From: Chromobotia macracanthus
Lineage: Eukaryota; Chordata; Actinopteri; Cypriniformes; Botiidae
Direction of reading: 5' to 3'
Assembly (NCBI GenBank): GCA_036877525.1
Contig: JAZGTH010000008.1
Span: 2,694,001-2,758,000, forward strand
Length of the DNA: 64,000 nucleotides
Below, one piece after another: positions 52,090 through 61,759 of the stretch (positions are counted from its first letter, which is position 1; every line of letters begins with the position of its first letter). The notes beneath the pieces are model-generated. The model was given only the letters and a program-made list of their open reading frames with translations, was not told the origin of the DNA and searched no databases. A program made the translations under genes and the position numbers.

Positions 52090-54230
52090 TTTTCTTTGTA
52101 CCGACTTCGATGGAATTTCTTTGTGGAAATGATGAACTTTCTCTGTTGCTTTAGATGTACATATTGCAGTTCTATTGCAGCATGCACAAAATTTAATAAA
52201 GCCAGCACTTTACTCATGTTTCCTTTATATGCAATTTAAAGTTCCAGTATGGCCAACAATATATGTGATAGTGATGGGCTCATGTGTTACAAGCAGTCAT
52301 CTATAATATTTTCGGCATGTCCTGAAATGGCACCGAGCAGGTCTTAATATATGACATTGCCCGAGCGGGTCTTAATATATGACACTGTATACATGATGGT
52401 AAACTCGTCACTGCCTGATGCACATCGTGAGGTAAGCAGTTCGCAATAAATGACAAAAGATTTGATGCATTATTGAACTGACGAAGTCTTTTATTCGTTT
52501 TCGCTTTGCACAAGCCACTGGTTTTACTTTGCAAAACAGGTCTGCAGAGGCTCTAGAAGGTAGCAGAGTTTCTTTCTCTTCTTTTACCTGGAACTTTCAT
52601 CACCCAGACTGTTCCAGTTCCACCGGCTAATTATAGATGGTACAGTCACAGGATCAGAGCTGTTGATGTTTTTAAGACATCTTGTTGTGCTCGAGGTTAC
52701 GAAACCGTCCAGGCTGCAGAAACACTGAGGTCAACATCTTAAGGGGGATTTAATTGTTGGACCGATTTATTTTCCTCGATACAGATGAGATCAGAATCAG
52801 CTGACTTCGAATAATACCGAAACAGTGCACGTGCCCCTAAAGTATGCTTTTTAGATATTGCTTGGATAAGAGAGTGCATTTATATGTCCCAAAATAATGT
52901 GAAAGGGTAATTGCTCGTCCATACAATAAATCAATCCGATTTCATTAAAACAATGCCCTGTTCTAGGGCGCCATCTGCAGTTAAATAATTATATGTGCCC
53001 ATAACATATTTCTCCTAAACTTCATTTTTATTGTCTCATGACATTGTTTGGAATAAAATTAAATAAGTGTTGCTTAGAGTAACAAAGAATCTTATTATGA
53101 TTGCTTCGCTGAGGTTCAGTTCAAGCATTTTCGCAAGCAGCAGCGCAACTTGTTATCAACTGCTGCCACCTACAGGTGAAGAATAATATTACAATTAACA
53201 ATTGCATCATAAAGTGGTTTATAACCTTAAATGGTCCTTTTAAGGTAAGACGCATTACCTTAAAAGCACGTCGTTAAAAGCCTATGCAACTGGTCTGACT
53301 GTAAAATGTATTTTGGTGTTATTAGGAATTATCAATAGTTCTAATTTCAAGTCATGCTGAGTCGCTTACAAATAGTTACATTATTTGTAACATGATTGAG
53401 CACACATTATCCTGAATGTGTTTATTGCCTGTGAATAACGTTAGATAATTAGCAAGACGTTCAGACAGCCTTCATAGTGGCCTTTGAAGAATGTCACACA
53501 AGTAAGAATAAACTGGTCCTTAACGCGGGGGATGTTACAGGGTCTAATATACAGGAAGCCGAGCGGGGGGTTCAGCAGTGCTACCTACACCATGTCTCAC
53601 GGGTCCCCCGCGGTACTTTTCATTTGGAATACACTTTGCACTTAATCTTTACACCTCCTCCCCCACATTACACACAAACGTCGGGTTCACGGTGGGTCTA
53701 AGGGTCTCCAAACGTCCATGGGTCACAAAGTAACTAACACACACTCATTAAACGTTTAGTGCGGTCTTTAGTGGGAAAAGCGACTAAGAGTAATTGAGTA
53801 ATTAAGAGAGATCAAGTGGAAATAATATAGCTGTATTTTTATTTGTGGGGACAAGAAGTGCCATTTTCTTTTTCTTTCGTACAATTATCCACGTGTTCAA
53901 TGCGCATATTAACTATATTACATTCATTAACATTATGAAAATAAATCAATGTGATCTTTAGAAATCTATTTATGCCTTTGAACTCTCGGAAAAGAGGATT
54001 TGTTGCTAGAATAGCACATACATAGTATATAATATAATAAACACTGCAGTTTAGCATAAATGCATTTATATAAAATAAATAAACAAATAAACAAACAAAC
54101 AAATTAAAACGGAGTTTAGGGGATTTGTAAATATACTTTTGTGGTAAGTCTGAAAGATTACAAAGCTTTTCAAAAAACTTCATTGTAGGAGGACGTCATT
54201 GTAATGTCTATTGTAAATTTGAGGTAAAAG
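52090..54230. other. Intergenic region between gadd45b promoter and the larp6 copy
   Basis: No recognisable exon. It holds a 28-bp tandem duplication (52,333-52,388) and a small CpG-containing stretch at 53,520-53,620 (GCCGAGCGGGGGGTTCAG, CCCCCGCGG). The 114-codon minus-strand frame at 53,839-54,183 is AT-rich and resembles nothing. Confidence 0.55.
52333..52388 (+). repeat. 28-bp direct tandem duplication
   Basis: Two adjacent 28-bp units, 52,333-52,360 and 52,361-52,388, share CCGAGC(A/G)GGTCTTAATATATGACA and differ at about three positions. There is no function visible. Confidence 0.85.
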
Positions 54231-54804
54231 CACGCACGACACGACACTGCTCAACAGAGAGATTTAAACAATTGTAAGTGAGGACGTTTAAATCGATATT
54301 TAAACGCCGCTATACCCGGAAACAGACGGGAGGACTTCAGGACTGAGTACAACTCAGTTAAATTTATTCGAATACATTTCAGATGTTGTCAACGTAAGTC
54401 AAAAAACAATGGTCAGCAGTATGTCCTCACCCATTTATTCGGACATCTTCCATTATAAGGATACTTACAAGGATACAAGCGGCTAACCTATCGAAGGAGC
54501 CATATTCATAGACTGATGATTAACCAAACGATAGTTTAGACAGGTAAGAATCGCTTATGCAAGGGGGGAAATGTTATATTATTTTGAAAATATTAAATAT
54601 GCAACAATTAAATATACATATTAAAACATTATAGTGGAAAAACTGACATTTAAAAGAATTGAATAAAACTTATAATTTATATAATTTTTTGAAAAGGAAG
54701 ACATAGACATCTCTATCAAATAAATGATGAAACTTTTTGGCAAGGAGTTCAGATTAATTGACTGATGTCTTTGAGGAGAAATGTTGTGAGGTTGAACTTT
54801 GGGA

Positions 54805-55728
54805 TCCCCAAATGATGATTTGCGAGAGAAAATAGCTGCCCGGCTTGAGAACTACCTTTCTTATGAGAGTCTATTGGAGGATGCTTTTCTGTTAAAACAT
54901 GCAAAGAAACTGACAACTTTCAACACATGGCTGGCGCACCACGCTGGCGGCTGCATGGACCTCTGAGTAGCTGGAAGTGAATGAGATGGGTATCAAAGTA
55001 CATGGAAAGACTTCCCTTCCTGATTGGCTCCTGTGCATTCCCGCGAGCAAGCTGCTGCTGGTCTGGAACTTCCTGGTGTTGCCCCAGTCAAAGACGGGGC
55101 AAGAGGGTCACCTGGTTTAGAGCCACTAGGCATCATGGAAGCTTGTAAACCTGGGTGAAGCCAAGACCTAGCAGTGGAACAATATGAGGAGCACATTGGC
55201 AATGACAGTTTACAAATGCCCAACAAAAATTCTAGGAGGTTCCTTTACTTCTTGGAGGATTCGGCCCTTTACACCCACAGGGTTTTCTGGCCGCAGGCCC
55301 TGTATGGCAGCCTCCTCACTATCACACAGATATCGACTTTTCGCTTTGACCCTTACAGGACTCTCCTTGGCAGTCCTGTAGGAAGCCCCCTTCTGCATCA
55401 AAAGCTTTTTCTTTGCAGTCATGTGACCTCTCCTTTGTCCACTCACCCTTTCAGCAGCATGCCTACCACACCTGGTGCCCCCTCCTTCAGTACATGCAAG
55501 AGCTTGGGTGATGTTTCACCAGATGATGTGGACTTCTTGAGCAGCCGGTGGGTCCAAAGACATAAACATGCCACTCATATCATTCAACCTGAGATGGGTG
55601 GTTCTGGGTCACCCAACTAAGCAATGAAATTCTTAAGTGTCCTTGTTTTAAGCCAGCATGTCAGCCCTGACAGGACCAAAGACTTTTACAACTGCATTGG
55701 TAAAGGGAAGGTGCTCTTACCCCAGTGA
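54805..55728 (+). pseudogene. larp6: larp6-derived pseudogene (probable retrocopy)
   Basis: Decayed copy of La-related protein 6, which in its intact form binds stem-loops such as those of collagen mRNAs. Landmarks appear in the right order across shifted frames. The La motif is at about 54,811-54,915 (NDDLREKIAARLENYLS, then LLEDAFLLKHAKK). Next come WRTT and LEVNE (LARP6 has DWRTT...LELNE), then LPDWLL...IPASKLLLVWNFLVLP (LARP6 ...LPSKMLLVYDLYLSP). After these come HQKLFL...TSPLSTHPFSS (LARP6 HQNLFL...CTSPWSSP) and SSRWVQRHKHA (LARP6 GSPWVRRRRQA). The last is a SUZ-C-like end, SPDRTKDFYNCIGKGK, before a TGA at 55,726. It is broken by a frameshift and probable internal deletion after the La motif, and by in-frame stops within and after the LEVNE and LVWNF blocks. 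The N-terminus is not recognisable. No introns interrupt it, which suggests retrotransposition, but no poly(A) tail or target-site duplication is evident. AATAAA words at about 55,890-55,910 may be a remnant of its 3'UTR. Confidence 0.8.
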
Positions 55729-56274
55729 TCCAGCACAGCACTACAGCTGATTTATAAGGTCTGATGTCCTGCTCAGTCATCAGATGTTTTCTGCAGTGCA
55801 ACACTAAAGCAGTTTAAATGTAACATTATTAATTGCTGAAATATTTCATTTTACCTATTGATGGAAAAATGTATTGTAAAAATGTCTAATTAAATAAAGT
55901 GAATAAATATGAATTTGTACTCAACATTGACTATGCCTTACTATTTTTTCACTACTGTGCAGATTAGTCATACTTGTGGTATGTGGTGATTTTAATGCCC
56001 TATAAAGCAGTGTTTCTTCAGGGGTGCAGGGTCCACTAGAGGGCCTCAACTGAAGTCCCTCCCTGAAGTCAAATGTTGAAATTAACTGCTTCAAGGACAG
56101 GTAAGACATTTAGTTGTTCCATTTTCTTTTATCTCGTTTTACAATTTGCATGTCATAGTGTAAATTGCTTTTGGAGCGTTTAGTATAGAAACTCTTAATA
56201 GTACGGCTAGAAATAATCTAATCCTTTTATATGCTGTATGTAAAAAGAATAAAAAGCAATATAAAATATTTAGC

Positions 56275-57972
56275 ATTGATGAGTAACAAAATAATTTATT
56301 TGAATTTTAGAATAAATAATTACATTGACCAAATAACCAAGAGTTTAGGCACTGCTTTATCCATACAGAAAAATATTAGCATACTTTCATACAGGGCACT
56401 TAGAAAAATGATATGACATGCCCCAACATCTAAAGTTACCATGCCGCACATGTAACGCTTAAAACTAACATGAAAGTTTTGTGTAACCATCATATCCTAA
56501 CAGGAAAAACGGTATACTGGACATATAAGCTGTACATAACATACATAAACAATGCCCTATCTTCAATGCACTCCAAGTCATTCACTATATTGTTTGCCTT
56601 TCATCACCTGTTTTTCCAACATAGCTTGAATTGGCGTAAAAAAGATGACAAAATATAACACTTGCATAGACTTACTTTGCTAGGCCAAATAAACATACAA
56701 GAACAGCAAACAGAATAAATCTGGAGAAAGATCTGTACCATATCTACATGTATTTGCTTCATATCATCTTCAGCAAAATTGAAAAAACAAATATACAGAC
56801 AGTTGTTGTACTTACTGAGCATGGTTCATTCACCATTCCCCATACAGAAATGGCAATATAAACTATCTAACAGAACAACAGCAAATGCTTTGAGACTGAA
56901 TTTCATAAGCATCTTTGTTGGAAACTGCTCCCTGCACTATTTTGGGCACTCTCAGAGAACAACATCACTGCATAGATCACTTAATTATATATAATGCACC
57001 ATTAATTAGTGTTCATTTGGTGCACACCACTGTGGTGATGTTATACTGTCACTTATCAGCAGTCTTGAGGTTCAGTGATTTGCCTGAGAACACAATGGTT
57101 GTGGGATATTTCAATAACCTTCTCTTCAAAGATGGTTACCATGGATCTTTTTGTGTTACCACCCCAGCCATACCCCAACTACTACTTACTACACAGGAAA
57201 AATTCACATTTTTAAAAATAAACTAGTCCAATGTGGCAACAAAGGACCTAAGTATAACATACTCAATATTTTTTTCCAAACAGCTGCTCAGTTAGTAGTT
57301 CAAGGCATACAACAAAGGACAATGGATTTACATCAGCATGCATAATTTGTGCATTATCAATGACTGTTGAAATTGAAATTCAAGGTTTTCCAACAAAACA
57401 ACTACTGCGCACAAAAAGGGGATAGTATATGATGGCAAAACAAGGAGCAATGTCCAAAACTGCTACTGTTTACAATTTTTTTCTATTACGCTCCTTCTTA
57501 TACATTACACTTCCACTGTATCACAAAGTACATCTGCAGGTGGACTGCATATAACAATAACTTGCAATTAATTCAGGCATACATTTTAAAAACTGACATT
57601 CACATGACATAAATGCATAAGATACAACTAAAAGTCGGTAGAATGTCACAGTATATGCTAAAAGGGAAAAACCATGACAGTAACCAAATGAACCTAACTA
57701 GGTTTCAGGAAACTAGAATCAAAACTAGAATCAAACTAGAATTCAGAACGATGTGTACTTGCATCATTTTGCAGTTTCAGAATAAACCAGATCAGGGTGC
57801 AAATCACGCCAGAATAAACCAACCTTTTCTCATTACACTAGTATCTCAACTGCAGTAACTGTATTACAGCACAATAGGTATATTATTAAATGGTGACCAA
57901 ACACTAAATCATTTGCAACCATCAAACCACACAGGCCACTTAACCTGAGACAAGGACCAGTTCAACTGAAAC
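56275..57972 (-). other. vmac: vmac 3'UTR (inferred)
   Basis: No coding sequence is seen downstream of the vmac stop. The first AATAAA on the minus strand lies at 56,300-56,295, which would give a 3'UTR of about 1.7 kb. The true cleavage site could be nearer if a variant signal is used. The many short open frames on either strand here look random. Confidence 0.35.
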
Positions 57973-58963
57973 TCATACAGTGGTCCCAAAAACAACCCCA
58001 TCTAATTCCTGATCATCCGAATCATCCTCGCTGAGGGAGAAGTCTTTGTGATTGGAGAGGCGGCTGGGGCTGCAGTTGGACTCTTCATCTGTGATAGAGC
58101 TGTTTGTGGTGGGCTTCCCTAAGTCACTGACAGGCCCCATTCTCTCAGCCTCGGCCATCTGGGCCAGCATGCTGTCCAGCAATGGGCGGCTTTTGCAGAT
58201 GTTGTCCAGCAACTGACATCGATGTTGTAACTGTCCAATCAGAAAATCTTTTTCCTTGATTGTTTGGTTAACTTTATGGATGGATTCCTCTGATTGGCAA
58301 AGTTTCTCATGGAGGAAGGAAATCTCTCTAAAAAAAACAAGATACATTTAAAATGACCATACTCACTAAAGCTGCTAAAGATGGTTTCTGTACTGTTAGT
58401 GGCACCAATCAGAAGTTCAAAAATAATTTGTTTTCTGATGGTTTTATTAGGTATGGTCATACTAAGGCTCTAATGTATAATTGTTTGTGATGTAGTTTGT
58501 CATCGTCATAATATTCAGTGTACTTTTATTTTTGCTCATAGTCTCATCATGAAGGCCTAATCATAGTTTTGTATGTAAATTTATCACAATTCAGTGTGTA
58601 AAAATACCATAAAGTTTACAGTTTATAAAGAAGAATGTTAACAAAAAGCAAAAATAGAAATAAAAAGGACAAAAAGTCTGTATGTGATTTGCAACTGCAG
58701 AAGTTTCATATTTAGGATTGGGACATCATTAAAGTAGTGTGAGGACTTAAGGCTCTGAAATGACTCTCTTACTTGTCCTTGGCCTCTGTGATTTCTTGCG
58801 TGGCAGCTTTCAGCTGTTCATCTTTGCGGATGAGACTGTCTGCCTGCTCCCGCACGGTTTTCTCCGCGTCCGCCAGCTTCTGCTCCAGGTCCGCGACCCG
58901 CCTGTGCAGCGCAGCAAGATGTGCGTTCGCCTCTCTGATCTGCACCGGTGATGGGGACGACAT
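57973..58963 (-). CDS. vmac: Vimentin-type intermediate filament-associated coiled-coil protein
   Basis: Small coiled-coil protein reported in mammals to associate with vimentin-type filaments; its molecular role is poorly known. Two coding exons on the minus strand: 58,963-58,773 (191 nt) and 58,327-57,973 (355 nt). The donor is AA|GTAAGAG and the acceptor T-run-AG|AGAGATT, joining within a Lys codon to give 181 aa. The N-terminus MSSPSPVQIREANAHLAALH follows the human protein (QIREANAHLAA.HRR). A heptad-rich helix spans about residues 10-115. The conserved block SRPLLDSMLAQMAEAERMGP follows, then an acidic, serine-rich linker and the invariant end VVFGTTV. The start at 58,963 is chosen by this similarity. 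An in-frame ATG 23 codons upstream (59,032) would add sequence with no counterpart. It is head to head with ndufa11. Confidence 0.95.
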
Positions 58964-59034
58964 GTCCCAGTATCTGCAGCTCGGTCGGCGGAATACAAAG
59001 ACACACGGCCGAGTAACCTGTTTTATCCACAATT

Positions 59035-60015
59035 ACCCAGCAGTGTCGGGTGGATCATATTCTCCGGGTCGGTTCGACTGGTTCGGAAAGGTCCGAATCG
59101 AACAAAATTGAAAACTTATTCTCAATCTCAGCTCGCATGATGCTACAACGCAGACAAGCGTGTCTCTAGAGGCTTCCGTACATCTGCCTGTCCGTAATCC
59201 ACTGATGGTAGAGGATTTGTGTTTAAATTCAGCGCGGAAATTTATGACACTCTCATATAAAAGCAATTGTTGCTATTCGTAGTGGTTCCCCGGTCAATTG
59301 ACGTGTCATCTGCACCAACTTTAAGAGCAACCTGTAGCTGTTGACCCGGAAATGAAACTTGCGGCTGCCGACCAATCAGGCATTGGAGAGTAGACGTTCA
59401 TAAATCTCGATGGTGAAAAATGCACCTATTTTTGTACAATTTAATTTAGAACTTTGTCAGTATCTTCAAGCATTGGAGGATGTAAGGAACACCAAGGCAA
59501 AAAGGCTATAAAGGTTGAAATTGTATCCCTTTAAGGGGCCTTTGTATTTACTTTGTAATTAGAGATATGGATTTGATTTAAATACCCATCTGTATGTAGT
59601 TCTTTATTTTGTGCTGTTTGTTGTGGTGTTTATTATTTCTATGATGTGTGAAAGAATGCTCACTGCAATATTATGGAATTGTCAATTTGTTTAACAGGAT
59701 TCTGGAAGATATATTTTAGAATATACAGTAGTTAATATTTCTCCCATCATTATCCCAGCAATAAAGCAAAGACAGATATTACCACAATATAGCACCGGAC
59801 GTTCAGGTCATTAGCATCTTACAAACATCAGAAATAAATGCATATTTCTTTGAATTTTAAGACGTAATGCACAACAAAAAAGAGGTCATGGATAAATAGG
59901 TTTTCTCTTTAAAAAAAATCACATCTGATAACATTTTTAACAAGTGACTGGCAGGTATATTGTCATGCAAAAAGAACAGCTTTTTGTTATATCGCAGTAC
60001 ATCCACTCCGGAAGA
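59035..60015. promoter_or_regulatory. Shared upstream region of vmac and ndufa11
   Basis: This 1.1-kb interval separates the two divergent start codons. On the vmac side it carries CCGGAA (59,346-59,351, ETS type) and CCAAT (59,372-59,376) near CpG-containing sequence. On the ndufa11 side CCGGAAG lies at 60,008-60,014. The middle (59,400-59,990) is AT-rich with no gene visible. The sites suggest two separate TATA-less promoters rather than a compact bidirectional one. Confidence 0.5.
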
Positions 60016-60090
60016 GGCAGAATACGCTTTACACACACGAACAGCACACAAAATATCACAAATGAGAGAGTTCAAACTCTCGCGATATCT
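60008..60090 (+). promoter_or_regulatory. ndufa11: ndufa11 core promoter motifs
   Basis: An ETS-type CCGGAAG (60,008-60,014) is followed by TCTCGCGA (60,078-60,085), the core of the TCTCGCGAGA element found in many TATA-less housekeeping promoters. The start codon follows at 60,119. This pairing is usual for nuclear genes of mitochondrial proteins. The exact start of transcription is inferred. Confidence 0.5.
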
Positions 60091-60118
60091 CAGTCGTGTC
60101 CTTGATGCCGAGGCAGAA

Positions 60119-61687
60119 ATGGGCTACTGGGAACTGGAAGAGGGCAAAGACTGCCTCGAAAAAACATGGATCACCACGAAATTGGCCACCGCTATCGGTC
60201 AGTCAGACAGATATTTGGGCTACAGAGTTTCTAACGGACCTCCTGAGTGTCGTGTTAAGCATCATCTGACTTTGTGCTCTCAAAATTGTGTTGCTAGCAT
60301 GCTCACGAGCTAGTGTTATGTACAATGCGCTACATTGTACATAACACTATGTAGTGTAGTGCATGCACAATGATTTTATAACTGATGTCTCATCGGCATG
60401 ACATAAGTATATACATTTAAAATAGTTTCGTAGTCAGCTGCTGTTTTCGTGTTGTAGTGGTTTTGATGGCAAACAGATATCCAGGGCTGCTCTGATCGTG
60501 TTTTATTTGAGTAGTTTATTTTTCTTATGCTTTTGGCTCTGATGTAATGTGGAAGAGTAGGGTTTATAGAGATATTACTGCCCGTGGTCTCTTTTATAGT
60601 GCAATACGTAATAGTGTTGCTCTAATAGTGGTGTTATTGGTCTGCAGGACTGGTCGGTTCTGCCTACCACATAGTAGCTTACCAGCCTGAGACAGCTGTG
60701 GAGGCTCTGACCAGAGCAACATCAGGCACCGTCACCATGGGTAAGTTAAGATTGTTGTCGTCATTTTGATTCAGATGTTGTTGGCCCACTCTGCTGTTTT
60801 CTGTCCCGCTTCTAGTATAAAATTGTAAAACTAATCTTGCAACCCTTATCTATCTCTTAAGATGATCTGCTTTAGCAGCTTCATACAAGCATTACTAGAT
60901 GTATTTTGTCTTTTTACAGTTGCTTGTTTTGCCTTTTATAAAATGTTTAAACTTAAATTATTTAAGCAAGTAATCACTGTCTTATGAGTAGATGCTGTAA
61001 TGAAAACCTTTTTTTGGTTTGTCTATACCAGATGACACAGTATACAGGTTAGAGTTTTAAAATTGTTTAGAGGCAACAGCAAGACTATGTATAGTACTTA
61101 CATATGTAAGTACTAGATTTACATATTATATTATGTATTATATATATGTATATATTATATATATATACATATTATATTATGTATTAGATTTATACTCATT
61201 TTCAGCATGTTAAAATGAATTCCTGAAAATGCTGACTACCTGTCTTCTCTTTCAGCTGCAATGGGTGCTATCTTTGGAATGGCTACTTGTCTTAGTGCAC
61301 AGGCCAGAGAGGCACCTGATGACCCAACTAACTATTTCATTGGTGGATGTGCTTCAGGTATTTTCCTCGGGGCACGGAGTAAGTATATATAAAACACAAC
61401 AGTATACTGTATGCATCATTGTCATGATTTAAGGTATGTGTTTTTGTGCAAAGTCAGTTTCAATATGAGATTTACATGTATTCATTTAGCAGGTGCTTTA
61501 ATTTAAAGTGACTTACAAAGAGAAAGAGATCATATAGAAGGAGTGTCTGAGGTTTGCTGGTGTTTTTTATTTAGCACACAGTGCTATCACAGGTACCACA
61601 GCGTGTTTGGGCCTGGGAACTGTGGCTATGCTCACCAAGGTTGGAAAAATGGAGGGCTGGAGAATAACAGGACCCCCAAAATTGTGA
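60119..61687 (+). CDS. ndufa11: NADH dehydrogenase 1 alpha subcomplex subunit 11 (complex I B14.7)
   Basis: Accessory membrane-arm subunit of mitochondrial complex I, related to the Tim17/22/23 family and needed for complex I assembly and stability in the inner membrane. Four coding exons: 60,119-60,197, 60,648-60,740, 61,256-61,378 and 61,575-61,687 (79+93+123+113 nt), all with GT-AG introns, giving 135 aa (human 141). The protein starts MGYWELEEGKDCLEKTWITT, has hydrophobic glycine-rich segments GLVGSAYHIVAYQP, AAMGAIFGMATCLSA and GGCASGIFLGART, the signature REAPDDPTNYF (human REKPDDPLNYF), and ends KMEGWRITGPPKL. The start at 60,119 has a good context (gaaATGG) and matches the family. In-frame ATGs at 59,960 and 60,062 exist upstream but lie at or before the promoter motifs. 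A poly(A) signal AATAAA is at 61,735. Confidence 0.97.
60311..60349. repeat. Perfect 17-bp inverted repeat in ndufa11 intron 1
   Basis: Arms TAGTGTTATGTACAATG (60,311-60,327) and their exact complement (60,333-60,349) around a 5-nt loop. It lies about 115 bp past the exon 1 donor. It would form a stable stem in RNA or DNA, possibly a remnant of a palindromic mobile element end. Confidence 0.9.
61092..61200. repeat. 24-bp palindrome and AT-rich TATATA tract in ndufa11 intron 2
   Basis: A perfect palindrome centred on CATATG (61,092-61,115, half-site TAGTACTTACAT) is followed by a run of interrupted TA/ACATAT repeats to about 61,195. It is fully intronic. Confidence 0.8.
61480..61520 (+). repeat. 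Teleost SINE/LINE tail fragment in ndufa11 intron 3
   Basis: TATTCATTTAGCAGGTGCTT, then TAATTTAAAGTGACTTACAA follows the common fish retroposon 3' tail ('CATTTAGCAGACGCTTTTAT' then 'CCAAAGCGACTTACAA'). Truncated. Confidence 0.6.
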
Positions 61688-61734
61688 TCTCTTCGTTGTC
61701 TAGTATTTGATGTGTTTATATTGTATATTGCTCA

Positions 61735-61740
61735 AATAAA
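61735..61740 (+). terminator. ndufa11: ndufa11 poly(A) signal
   Basis: Canonical AATAAA 48 nt after the stop codon, giving a very short 3'UTR, as expected for this small housekeeping gene. An overlapping T-rich stretch follows. Confidence 0.85.
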
Positions 61741-61759
61741 TTTATTGAAAATACAAATG

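Noticed and set aside
53839..54183. 114-codon minus-strand frame rich in Phe/Tyr/Ile
   Set aside because: AT-rich composition produces such hydrophobic frames. No family resemblance and no promoter or splice sites.
57973..58347. Treating the second vmac exon as a separate gene starting at its own ATG (58,347)
   Set aside because: The ATG lies in the intron side of the polypyrimidine/AG acceptor. The spliced model joins cleanly to exon 1 and matches the known protein over its whole length.
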